A stretch of 22,955 nucleotides of DNA, taken from positions 1-22,955 of the forward strand of contig DDWO01000015.1 in NCBI GenBank assembly GCA_002345705.1, in the 5' to 3' direction. Positions 15,127-22,955 of this stretch are shown piece after piece; position 1 is the stretch's first letter; each line of letters begins with the position of its first letter. Under the pieces are notes generated by a model. That model saw nothing but the letters and a program-made list of their open reading frames with translations. It did not search any database and was not told the origin of the DNA. Source of the DNA: Acholeplasmataceae bacterium UBA2284 (GTDB lineage Bacteria; Bacillota_I; Bacilli_A; Acholeplasmatales; Acholeplasmataceae). A program made the position numbers and the translations under genes.

Positions 15127-16998
15127 CTATCGCTCTGCATTCTTAGGATCCATTGCATCACGCAATGCATCACCAACTAAGTTTATACTTAACGCAGCAA
15201 TGATAATCGCTAAGCCTGGTAAAATCCAACGCCACCAATAAATTCTAATTACGTTAACATCCTGAGCAGCAGTCAAAATATTACCCCATGATGGACTTGG
15301 TTTTTGTACACCGAATCCTAAGAAGGATAATCCAGCTTCGGTTAGAAGCGAGCCTGCATATCCAAGAGTTGCGTTAACGATAACAATACTGATAACAGCT
15401 GGGAAAATGTGTCTCCAAATAATGTGTTTTTGTTTAATACCTAAAGCCTTCGCTGCTAATACATAATCTCTTTCTCTTTCAGAAAGGATTTGACCACGGA
15501 TCAATCTTGCTAGACCAGTCCAGGAGAGAACCCCTAGAATAACCATGATCATTAACATACGTTGAACTTCAGTTGTAGCACCACCTAGAAGTAATGCTGA
15601 TAGTGTGATTGCGAATGGAAGGAATGGGAACGATGATATAATTTCAGCAAATCTCATGAGTAAATTATCGATTCTTCCGCCAAAATAACCAGCAGTTAAT
15701 CCAACAGTTACACCGATAACAAGTGAAATTAATACTGCAACTGCACCAACTGTTAAGGTAATCTTACCGCCATGAATTAATTGAACGATAAAATCTCTTC
15801 CTTGTTCATCAGTACCTAACATATATCCCTTTAATCCAAATGTAGTGACACTACCATCTTCATGTACAATAAAGTTTTGATGTGTATCAATAAATATTTC
15901 TCTAATATTCGATAAATTGCTTGGTACATTTGTCTGACCTAATTGATTATCTCCCCAAGCATAAACTTCACCATCATTTGTTAGTACGGCAACATGGTCA
16001 TAACCAACCCCAAGTTGCTTAATATTTGTTTTTGCTGCATCTGGAATATATTGGTCATGAAGACCAAAACTCGTAGCTCCCCAAACATATAGATTACCAT
16101 TTGTATCGACTGCAAAGGCGTTATAAATAGTTAATCCGATTTGAGCAACTTGAACAGAGCCATTTTGTAATGCTGGTGGTAAAGTAGCTACAACATCACT
16201 ACTAACACCAATTAAACGAACTGTTCCATCCTCAAGAAGCACAAGTGCATTGTTAAAGTTAGAAACAACATCCACTGCTTTAATAACAGTTACTTCATCT
16301 TCTTCGTAAAAATAGTATGGTGCACGGTTCATAACGTCACCAACATTATTTGCTCCAACGCCCCAAATATAGACAGCGCCAGACTCAGTAATTGCTAGTG
16401 TACGTTCAATACCACCCTTGATATAAATGATAGGGTCAGCTTGAAAGTTAGCTACGAAACGATCATGTATTTGTGCTTGAAATTGGTGATTATAACCCCA
16501 AAGATAGATTTCACCTTGGTCATCTACAGCAATCATATGCTGTGAACCAGCTGAAACGTCAACTATATTTTTAGTTTTAACTACCGCTGGAACATCTAAT
16601 ATTCCACGGTATTTAGCACCCCATACAAAGACGTTACCATCTTCAGATAAACCAATTGAGTTTGCATTTCCTGATTCAATTTCAACAATTCCCTCTTTAA
16701 TTAATTGCTTTGGTACATTTAAATATTGATAATTAGGAGGTAAATTACGGTGAAATGTGTTTGTATAATACAAATTCAATGGAACAAATAGTGATAAACC
16801 GAATGAAAATAGGAAAATTGAAATAAATCCTATAATACCGATAACCGCTAATTTATTTTTGATAAATCTTCTTGCGATAACTTTCCCTGGAGAAAGTAAT
16901 GCTTCTTCTTTGTAAACATCGATTGGTTCTTTATTAGGAAGAAATAGTCTCTTGAATAAATCGACGATTGACTTTAGTATTCTTTTAAGTGTTGTCAT
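15127..16998 (-). CDS. oppC: OppC permease with inserted seven-repeat RCC1-like propeller
   Basis: 623 residues against about 300 usual. Residues 1-50 are a basic cytoplasmic start and 50-73 are TM1. Then comes an insertion (about 104-390) of seven RCC1-like repeats, each with the core 'AI..DG.VY.WG' (for example VFVWG 123-127, IYLWG 164-168, VYIWG 209-213, LYVWG 303-307, VYAWG 345-349). At 395 the normal permease resumes with GTDEQGRD, followed by the other membrane segments and the EAA loop (DYVLAAKALG at 511-520). By OppC topology the insertion lies in the first outside loop, where it could receive peptide or OppA. The frame is unbroken, the start has AGGAGG 7 nt upstream, and oppB ends 11 nt before it. 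Confidence 0.95.
   Translation of the reverse strand: MTTLKRILKSIVDLFKRLFLPNKEPIDVYKEEALLSPGKVIARRFIKNKLAVIGIIGFISIFLFSFGLSLFVPLNLYYTNTFHRNLPPNYQYLNVPKQLIKEGIVEIESGNANSIGLSEDGNVFVWGAKYRGILDVPAVVKTKNIVDVSAGSQHMIAVDDQGEIYLWGYNHQFQAQIHDRFVANFQADPIIYIKGGIERTLAITESGAVYIWGVGANNVGDVMNRAPYYFYEEDEVTVIKAVDVVSNFNNALVLLEDGTVRLIGVSSDVVATLPPALQNGSVQVAQIGLTIYNAFAVDTNGNLYVWGATSFGLHDQYIPDAAKTNIKQLGVGYDHVAVLTNDGEVYAWGDNQLGQTNVPSNLSNIREIFIDTHQNFIVHEDGSVTTFGLKGYMLGTDEQGRDFIVQLIHGGKITLTVGAVAVLISLVIGVTVGLTAGYFGGRIDNLLMRFAEIISSFPFLPFAITLSALLLGGATTEVQRMLMIMVILGVLSWTGLARLIRGQILSERERDYVLAAKALGIKQKHIIWRHIFPAVISIVIVNATLGYAGSLLTEAGLSFLGFGVQKPSPSWGNILTAAQDVNVIRIYWWRWILPGLAIIIAALSINLVGDALRDAMDPKNAER
15829..16689 (-). other. 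RCC1-like beta-propeller region inside oppC
   Basis: About 287 residues made of seven repeats of 37-50 residues. Each has a small-residue/His turn, a hydrophobic 'xAVx' strand, a DG or NG turn, then a VYxWG-like strand. Repeats 4 and 7 are degenerate (VRLIG, VTTFG). Seven is the blade number of true RCC1 propellers, so a closed ring is likely. Confidence 0.85.
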
Positions 16999-17009
16999 GA
17001 TTTATCCTC

Positions 17010-17984
17010 CTATTCCAACTTAACGCGTGGATCGACTAATGCATAGCTAATATCCATAACGATATTTGCAACTAGTGCCAACACTGCGTAAAACATATTC
17101 AATACTAGAACCAAGTTATAGTCATTTACACGTAGTGAACGAATAAGTACTGTTCCGATTCCGTTCCATACAAATATTTGTTCTGTAATAGCTGATCCAC
17201 CGAATAATCCTACGATTGAAAAAGATAGGATTGTAACAACAGGGATTAACGCATTACGGAAAGCATGTGAATAAATAACAACCTTTTCTCTAAGTCCTTT
17301 TGATCTAGCTGTACGAATATAGTCTTTGCTTAATGCTTCTAGCATGGATCCACGAACATATCGTATCGTACCAGCAAGCGCACCAAGAGTAAGGGTAGCA
17401 ACCGGTAATACTAGATGTTGTAGAAATTTGCCGTAATAAGCAGGACTACCTGGATTTTCATATGGCATACCACCAGATGGTAACCAACCCAAGTTAAGAG
17501 CAAATATGAAAATCAATGTTAAGCCAATGAAAAATGTAGGCATCGATATACCAACTAGTGAGAAGATTTGCCATCCACGGTCGTGGAATGAATCCTTCTT
17601 GACTGCTGATTTAATACCCACTGGAATTGAAATTAAGAAAGCTAAAGAAATTGAGAATATATTAATAATAATACTGTTACGAAGTGGTTCTTTCAAAACC
17701 TCGTTAACACTGAGTTGGTAATTCGAGGAATAACCGAAATCTCCTGTAATCATATTGCCCATCCATACAAAGTATTGTATGAATATCGGTTTGTCTAATC
17801 CTAGTTTAATCTTAGCAGCTTCATAAAGTTGTGCATAGACTTCAGGATCTTGAATCGATCCAGGTGGAATCATGTAACGAACAGGATCTCCTGGCATCAA
17901 TTTCATTATGGTAAATAGCATAATTGAAATGATGATGACTACTGGTAATAGAGAAAGCAGTCTTCTTAGTAAAAACTTGAGCAT
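17010..17984 (-). CDS. oppB: OppB oligopeptide permease subunit
   Basis: 324 residues, normal length. N-terminal TM1 (about 10-30) is followed by the PGDP motif, a loop with LGLDKPI and GDFGYS, then five further membrane segments and the EAA loop (SKDYIRTARSKG). It ends in DISYALVDPRVKL, typical of the family. It forms the membrane channel with OppC. The start has GGAGG 4 nt upstream. It follows oppA after 89 nt that contain a hairpin. Confidence 0.96.
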   Translation of the reverse strand: MLKFLLRRLLSLLPVVIIISIMLFTIMKLMPGDPVRYMIPPGSIQDPEVYAQLYEAAKIKLGLDKPIFIQYFVWMGNMITGDFGYSSNYQLSVNEVLKEPLRNSIIINIFSISLAFLISIPVGIKSAVKKDSFHDRGWQIFSLVGISMPTFFIGLTLIFIFALNLGWLPSGGMPYENPGSPAYYGKFLQHLVLPVATLTLGALAGTIRYVRGSMLEALSKDYIRTARSKGLREKVVIYSHAFRNALIPVVTILSFSIVGLFGGSAITEQIFVWNGIGTVLIRSLRVNDYNLVLVLNMFYAVLALVANIVMDISYALVDPRVKLE

Positions 17985-18007
17985 GTTGCCTCCTTTTCCG
18001 AAAAGTA

Positions 18008-18034
18008 AGGAGAGCGTATAAAACCTACTCTCCT
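18008..18034 (-). other. Intercistronic hairpin between oppA and oppB
   Basis: Minus-strand AGGAGAG/CTCTCCT, 7 bp, 13-nt loop, with no T run behind it. It is probably not a full terminator. Such stems after binding-protein genes often protect the upstream mRNA so that more OppA is made than permease; here that is inference. Confidence 0.5.
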
Positions 18035-18073
18035 CATTTTCAAGTTCTAATTAAATTTTTGTTTTGTCAGGTA

Positions 18074-19948
18074 TTATCCTTCGAAATACATGTCGTTAAT
18101 TTGTGCAGCCCAGTTCCAGAATGGAGTAGTTTCTACACCCTTTAACTTAGCATCAAATACGTCATAGTATTGGTTAGAATATAGAGGTACGTTTGGAATT
18201 AACTTGTTCCAACGAAGTTGATATTCTTTCCATAAAGCTAGATAAGTAACTGTGTCACCAGGAGTAACAGTACGTAAAGCTGTTGTTAACTCATCAAGAG
18301 TCTTTTCGCCAGCTGCTAATGGAGCCGCAGGATTAGCTACTGAATCTTCTAATTGGTGAGCATTGTACCAAGTTCCTAGCCAATCTGAATGCCATGAGTA
18401 GTATGGGTCATAAGCTACAGAGAAGTTAGTTGCTAAGTTGAAGATATGATACTTCTTATCAGCAAGTTCTAATTCATATGAATAGTAGTAATGATCAAGT
18501 AAAGTAGCGAAGTCACCGATAGTGATATCATACTTAATACCAGCAAGTTGCATGTTAATTTCATACTTAGCTTGTAGTGAAGTTGTTACTTCATTATTTT
18601 CAGTACCGAAATGTCTGATTTCTAGTACTTCACCAGCTGCATTATGACGGAAGTAATTGCTTCCTGCAGTTGCTAATGCTGGGTTAAATGGAGTTGTACC
18701 ATTGGATTCAAACTTGTAATCTGATTGATCAAGAGCAGCGTTAGCTTGAGTAATTGAGAATGCATACTTGTTAATGTTTGCATCGACCCAATCTTCTGAT
18801 TGAACATACATCCATTGTGCAAGACCGTATTCTGAATAAGTAATTGAACCATAACCATCAAGAACTACGTCTGTTACATATTGACGATCAGTTAGATAAG
18901 CAATAGCTTGACGCACTTTGTAATCCATAGTTGGACCAAAATGAGCTTGCATAGCAACTAGACCATAACCATTACGTGAATAGTATTGAGTAGCTGTAGA
19001 TGCAGCAGCTTGAGCAGCTTGAATCTTAGAACCTTCAATAACACCAGTAACTAGATCGATTTCGCCAGAGATAACTAGGTCAACGTCTAATGTTTGGTTA
19101 ACGCGTTTGATAATAATGTTTTGGATTGTTGGAGTCTTACCAGCATAGTTACCCTTGAAGTTGTCATTCTTAACTAATGTAACAACTTGGTTTACGAAGC
19201 TTACAAATTTGTAAGGTCCAGAAGTAACTGTTGGAGCATAACGATATCCACCAATCTTAGCAACGTCTGCTAATAAAGCAAAGTTACCAGCACCAACTTT
19301 AGCGCCATCAGCGTTAGAGTCGATTGTAGTTCCAGCAGGAGCTAATACATGCATTGGCATTGGGCCGAATGATGCATAAAGTGTTTCATAGTAATAAGGA
19401 AGCTTAGTTCCAGAGATTGTAACTGAGAAGCTATAGTCTCCAAGAAGTTTGACGCCCTTAAATCTTACGTCAGCTGAAGTAGTTCCAGCACGGTAGTCTG
19501 CATAACCAACTAATGAGTCACCAGCTGAAGATGATGCACCAGCAGATACCCATTCTTTTGAAGCTGACATTAGAATAGCAAATACGTAGTCGCTAGCCTT
19601 GATTGGCTGATCATCAGACCATAATAGATCTTCATGAAGTACGAACGTATATGTCTTGTCTCCAGTAGTTGTGTCAGTTGCTGTAGCCACTGTCTTAACA
19701 ACTGTTTCGTTAAGAACAACTTCACCTAGTGGTGTAGTAGCGTAAGTACCATAACTAAATATAAGGTCTCTTACCCAGACATCATAAGCACTGTTACCAA
19801 AACCAGCCATGAAGTTACCACTGATTTCTGGTGAACCGACAACTAGTGTTTGTTCTTCAGCAGGTGTTGGATCGCCGCAGGCAACAAGGACAAGAACTGT
19901 GACAAGTGCAACGACTAATGTTAATGCACTTTTTACAAATTTTTTCAT
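18074..19948 (-). CDS. oppA: OppA oligopeptide-binding lipoprotein
   Basis: 624 residues, family 5 solute-binding protein. A signal peptide of 23 residues ends at lipobox LVAC (Cys24). The mature part has the family's features: LLWSDDQPIKASDYVFAI near 110-125, GPYKFVSF and VRQAIAYLTDR in the middle, and PLYSNQYYDVF near the end. It captures peptides outside the membrane and delivers them to OppBC. AGGAGG lies 7 nt before the ATG. First gene of the opp operon, behind a consensus promoter and a cre box. The C-terminal lobe is Tyr/Trp-rich, but the ligand class cannot be told from that. Confidence 0.95.
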   Translation of the reverse strand: MKKFVKSALTLVVALVTVLVLVACGDPTPAEEQTLVVGSPEISGNFMAGFGNSAYDVWVRDLIFSYGTYATTPLGEVVLNETVVKTVATATDTTTGDKTYTFVLHEDLLWSDDQPIKASDYVFAILMSASKEWVSAGASSSAGDSLVGYADYRAGTTSADVRFKGVKLLGDYSFSVTISGTKLPYYYETLYASFGPMPMHVLAPAGTTIDSNADGAKVGAGNFALLADVAKIGGYRYAPTVTSGPYKFVSFVNQVVTLVKNDNFKGNYAGKTPTIQNIIIKRVNQTLDVDLVISGEIDLVTGVIEGSKIQAAQAAASTATQYYSRNGYGLVAMQAHFGPTMDYKVRQAIAYLTDRQYVTDVVLDGYGSITYSEYGLAQWMYVQSEDWVDANINKYAFSITQANAALDQSDYKFESNGTTPFNPALATAGSNYFRHNAAGEVLEIRHFGTENNEVTTSLQAKYEINMQLAGIKYDITIGDFATLLDHYYYSYELELADKKYHIFNLATNFSVAYDPYYSWHSDWLGTWYNAHQLEDSVANPAAPLAAGEKTLDELTTALRTVTPGDTVTYLALWKEYQLRWNKLIPNVPLYSNQYYDVFDAKLKGVETTPFWNWAAQINDMYFEG

Positions 19949-20006
19949 TCAGTTTCCTCCTAAAATTTCTCTTTCTTCTTACACTTCTTGTTTGAGTGTT
20001 TCCTTA

Positions 20007-20035
20007 ATTATATATTTAAGCCCTATTCTTGTCAA
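20007..20035 (-). promoter_or_regulatory. Consensus sigma-A promoter of the opp operon
   Basis: Perfect TTGACA (20030-20035), 17-nt spacer and perfect TATAAT (20007-20012) on the minus strand. Expected start near 20000, about 52 nt before the oppA ATG. Confidence 0.93.
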
Positions 20036-20049
20036 TACTTTTTTTCATT

Positions 20050-20063
20050 TGTAAACGTTTACA
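20050..20063. promoter_or_regulatory. cre box (CcpA/LacI-family operator) of the opp operon
   Basis: TGTAAACGTTTACA, a perfect 14-nt palindrome that fits the cre consensus TGWAANCGNTNWCA at every position. It is centred about 57 nt upstream of the expected transcription start. In Bacillus, cre boxes at that distance (as for ackA) activate, so activation or repression are both possible. Confidence 0.75.
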
Positions 20064-20230
20064 GAAAGAAACGCATTGATTTTCATCTTTTATATTTAAT
20101 ATAAAGATTTTCGATTTTCATAAAAATACGGTGTTTTATAGCATATTTGCCCTATTAATTAAAATATTTATATATTAATCATCAATTATATAGTCGCTAA
20201 TCAAAATGTCGTTTTCATAAATAAGTAAAG
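20064..20230. other. A/T-rich spacer without recognised features
   Basis: Between the cre box and the PFOR terminator. Very A/T-rich with short poorly matched inverted repeats. I see no reading frame, RNA fold or operator here. Confidence 0.6.
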
Positions 20231-20255
20231 AAAAAAAAGGCGCTATACGCCTTTT
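20231..20255 (-). terminator. Rho-independent terminator of the PFOR gene
   Basis: Minus-strand stem AAAAGGCG/CGCCTTTT (20248-20255 with 20235-20242), 5-nt loop, followed by a run of eight T. It lies 30 nt behind the PFOR stop codon. Confidence 0.9.
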
Positions 20256-20285
20256 CCTAAGTTTTATTTACATATTACTTACTTA

Positions 20286-22955
20286 TTAAACCTCAGTGGT
20301 GTAGTCCATTGCTGCATATCTCTTGTACATTGACCATCTTCTCTTCGCATCAAATAGGTTCTTATCAAGTAGTTCTTGAGCATGATCAGGATTGATTTGA
20401 GCAAGTTGTGAGTATCTGGATTCGCTAAGTAGATAATCATGGTACTTATCCCAAACTGGTTGTTTAGAATCAATGATGAAAGGATTCTTTCCTTCTAATT
20501 CTCTTCTTGGGTCGAATCTAAATGTTGGCCAGTAGCCACATTCAGTTGCAAGTTTAGCTTGTGCAAATGTATTCGTTAATCCACCCTTGATACCATGTTC
20601 GATACATGGTGCATACGCGATAATAATGGAAGGACCTTCAAAACTTTCAGCTTCTTTAAATGCTCTTAATACTTGTGCAGGAGATGCTCCGTGTGAGATT
20701 TGGGCAACATAAACGTGTCCATAGCTCATCGCGATTGCAGCTAAATCCTTCTTCTTAGTTCCTTTACCAGCTGCTGTAAATTTAGCAATTGATCCAGTAG
20801 GAGCAGATTTAGAAGACTGTCCACCAGTGTTTGAATAAACTTCAGTGTCTAATACTAAAATGTTAACATCTTCATTATTTGCAATGACATGGTCAATACC
20901 ACCATATCCAATATCATAAGCCCAACCATCGCCACCCATGATCCATTGCGAAACCTTCGCGAAGTAATCTTTTAGGCTTAGAAGTTCTTTAGCATATGGT
21001 GCATCAATCTTTTCAAGTGTTGGAACCATTTCTAGTTTTAGCTTTCTTGTTTCAATTGAACTCTTTCTATTTAAAATCCATTGTTCTGATAATGTCTTTA
21101 ATGCTTCAGGCATTTCTGACATGTGATTAGCTAATAATGTTTGTACTCTATCTCTCATGGTTTCATAAGCGATTCTCATACCAAAACCAAATTCTGCGTT
21201 ATCTTCAAATAATGAGTTAGCCCAAGCTGGACCAAAACCATCAGGATTTGTAGTATAAGGAGTTGATGGGAAGGATGCTCCATAAATGGATGTACAACCA
21301 GTTGCATTCGCAAATACCATGTGATCGCCGTATAGCTGTGTTAATGCCTTGATATAAGGAGTTTCACCACAACCTGCACATGCACCTGAGAATTCGAATA
21401 AAGGCTGGTTAAAGCTTAAATTCTTAGGGTTGTCAACGCCTAAATCTTTATACGTTACTTCATTAAAGAAGTAGTCAGCAGTTTGTTGTGCGCCTTTAGC
21501 AAGTTCGTCTCCGATTGGTACCATAGCTAGTGACTTCGTTGGTGTTGGACACACTTGAACACAAACACCACACTCTGTACAATCTAGAGTAGATACTTGA
21601 ATAGTGAACTTAAGACCTTCCATACCCTTACCTTTTGCATCTAATAGTTTAGCACCTTCAGGAGCGTTAGCAACTTCAGTACCATCAGCTAAGAATGCAC
21701 GGATAACAGCATGTGGACAAGCAAATACGCATTGATTACATTGAATACAGTTTTCAGCTCTCCACTCAGGAACAAAGTTAGCAATACCACGTTTTTCATA
21801 AGCGGTTGTGCCATTTTCCATATGAGCATCTTCATATCCTAGGAATGCAGATACAGGTAGTGAATCCCCTTCAATAGAGTTCACGATATCAGCAATTTTT
21901 CTAACAAAGTCTGGACGATCTGATGTTTCAGCAGCAACTTCATCTTGTAATAAAGCCCAATCTGTTGGAACTTTAATTTCTACTAAATTCTTATAGCCTG
22001 CATCGATTGCAGCATTGTTTAATTCAACAATTGCTTCACCCTTACGACCATAAGTTTTTTCAGCATATTCCTTCATGTATTTATTTGCATCATCAGCATT
22101 CATCAAACCATCATTAAGCTTAAAGAATGCAGATTGCATAATTGTATTAATTCTTCTACCTAAGCCAATTTCATAAGCTAGGTCAACCGCATTGATAATA
22201 AAGAATTTTGCCTTCTTTAATGCTAATTGGCGTTTCACTTTATTTGGAAGTAGTGTTGATATATCCTCAGGTTTTGATGTTGTATTGAGTAGGAATGTTC
22301 CACCTTCTCTTAAGCCCTTTAACATATCGTATTTTGTTAGATATGTGTCTGTTGAACATGAAACAAATTGTGGATAATTGACTAAATATGTTGAACGAAT
22401 AGGTTTCTTTGAGAAACGTAGGTGCATACGCGTTACACCACCAGCTTTTTTAGAGTCATACGACGCATAAGCTTGTGAATATAATGTTGTGTGGTCACCA
22501 ACGATCTTCGTAATGTTCTTACAAGCACCTACGGTACCATCAGAACCTAGACCAAAGAATAATAATTCTGTTGAATCCTTATCACTAATTTCTTTTGTAG
22601 TGTCAATTGGAAGTGATGTATGTGTAACATCATCATTAATACCAACTGTGAAATGATTCTTTTGAGGACCAAACATATTTTCATATACGGATAATACTAA
22701 TGCTGGAGTTGTATCTTTTGAAGATAAACCATAACGACCACCTAAAATAAGAGGTTGTTTTTCTTTACCATAATAAATAGATTGTACATCTAGGAATAAT
22801 GGGTCTCCTGTTGCTCCTGCTTCAAGTGTTCTGTCAAGCACTGTAATTCTTTCAACAGTCTTTGGCATTGCCTTCATGAAATATTCAGCACTGAAAGGGC
22901 GGTAAAGGTGGACTGATAATAATCCGACTTTTTTACCTTGATCCATTAAATAATC
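20286..22955 (-). CDS. nifJ: Pyruvate:ferredoxin (flavodoxin) oxidoreductase, 5' end cut by window edge
   Basis: Oxidises pyruvate to acetyl-CoA and CO2 and reduces ferredoxin or flavodoxin; oxygen-sensitive. 889 residues are in the window and the frame runs on past the edge. The in-frame ATG at 22946 lies inside domain II, so it is not the start; about 290 N-terminal residues (domain I) are missing. Counting from that ATG: two [4Fe-4S] motifs, Cys 400/403/406/410 and 456/459/462/466; the proximal cluster Cys 523, 526, 551 and 781, spaced almost as in the Desulfovibrio enzyme (812, 815, 840, 1071); and the thiamine diphosphate site GDGWAYDIG (672-680) with NTGGQ. The chain ends without the extra C-terminal domain of the Desulfovibrio enzyme. 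It needs the clusters that the nearby suf operon would provide. Confidence 0.96.
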   Translation of the reverse strand, partial: DYLMDQGKKVGLLSVHLYRPFSAEYFMKAMPKTVERITVLDRTLEAGATGDPLFLDVQSIYYGKEKQPLILGGRYGLSSKDTTPALVLSVYENMFGPQKNHFTVGINDDVTHTSLPIDTTKEISDKDSTELLFFGLGSDGTVGACKNITKIVGDHTTLYSQAYASYDSKKAGGVTRMHLRFSKKPIRSTYLVNYPQFVSCSTDTYLTKYDMLKGLREGGTFLLNTTSKPEDISTLLPNKVKRQLALKKAKFFIINAVDLAYEIGLGRRINTIMQSAFFKLNDGLMNADDANKYMKEYAEKTYGRKGEAIVELNNAAIDAGYKNLVEIKVPTDWALLQDEVAAETSDRPDFVRKIADIVNSIEGDSLPVSAFLGYEDAHMENGTTAYEKRGIANFVPEWRAENCIQCNQCVFACPHAVIRAFLADGTEVANAPEGAKLLDAKGKGMEGLKFTIQVSTLDCTECGVCVQVCPTPTKSLAMVPIGDELAKGAQQTADYFFNEVTYKDLGVDNPKNLSFNQPLFEFSGACAGCGETPYIKALTQLYGDHMVFANATGCTSIYGASFPSTPYTTNPDGFGPAWANSLFEDNAEFGFGMRIAYETMRDRVQTLLANHMSEMPEALKTLSEQWILNRKSSIETRKLKLEMVPTLEKIDAPYAKELLSLKDYFAKVSQWIMGGDGWAYDIGYGGIDHVIANNEDVNILVLDTEVYSNTGGQSSKSAPTGSIAKFTAAGKGTKKKDLAAIAMSYGHVYVAQISHGASPAQVLRAFKEAESFEGPSIIIAYAPCIEHGIKGGLTNTFAQAKLATECGYWPTFRFDPRRELEGKNPFIIDSKQPVWDKYHDYLLSESRYSQLAQINPDHAQELLDKNLFDAKRRWSMYKRYAAMDYTTEV

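Noticed and set aside
15127..16998. A separate RCC1 gene or an assembly chimera beside oppC
   Set aside because: The frame is continuous through both junctions, codon use looks alike, and the permease resumes exactly at its conserved GTD motif. Reads are still needed to exclude a join fully.
1..22955. CRISPR arrays, insertion sequences, tRNA or rRNA genes
   Set aside because: I found no regularly spaced repeats, transposase frame, terminal inverted repeats or cloverleaf on either strand.

Overview
The window comes from a low-GC Gram-positive-type bacterium that uses the standard genetic code. UGA ends several clear genes (sufU, sufD, the 3318-4079 lipoprotein gene), and Trp is encoded by TGG wherever I checked. 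Many lipoproteins, A/T-rich spacers, strong AGGAGG ribosome sites, a SUF operon of the Bacillota type and the Mollicute-like look of the proteins suggest an Acholeplasma/Izemoplasma-like lineage. This is an inference from gene content; no marker gene here fixes the species. The presence of pyruvate:ferredoxin oxidoreductase argues for a fermentative, anaerobic life.

Almost everything is on the minus strand; only a small RNA and one S41-type lipoprotein gene (about 9.84-12.33 kb) are on the plus strand. From left to right: the 5' three quarters of pgk (cut by the window edge); a short ComK-family protein; a stand-alone MsmK/UgpC-type sugar ABC ATPase; a likely operon of an S1C-like serine protease lipoprotein, its catalytically dead paralogue and a PucR-type HTH protein; and a complete sufCDSUB iron-sulfur cluster operon. 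Next come an intergenic region with a terminator-ended structured RNA, the S41 lipoprotein gene, a complete oligopeptide transporter operon (oppABCDF plus a 62-residue membrane protein), and most of a pyruvate:ferredoxin oxidoreductase gene, cut at the right edge.

The functional themes are energy metabolism (Pgk, PFOR), the Fe-S clusters PFOR needs (SUF), and peptide and sugar import. The opp operon has a consensus sigma-A promoter and a perfect palindromic CcpA-type cre box, so carbon control of peptide uptake is likely.

The most unusual content is in the opp operon. OppC carries a complete seven-repeat RCC1-like beta-propeller in its first extracellular loop, and OppF carries a charged, coiled-coil-like insertion of about 175-185 residues inside its nucleotide-binding domain. 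Other points of interest are the active/inactive protease lipoprotein pair, the unassigned structured RNA of about 165 nt (with a CUCCC loop complementary to the msmK ribosome site), and a ComK-like protein in what appears to be a Mollicute-related genome.
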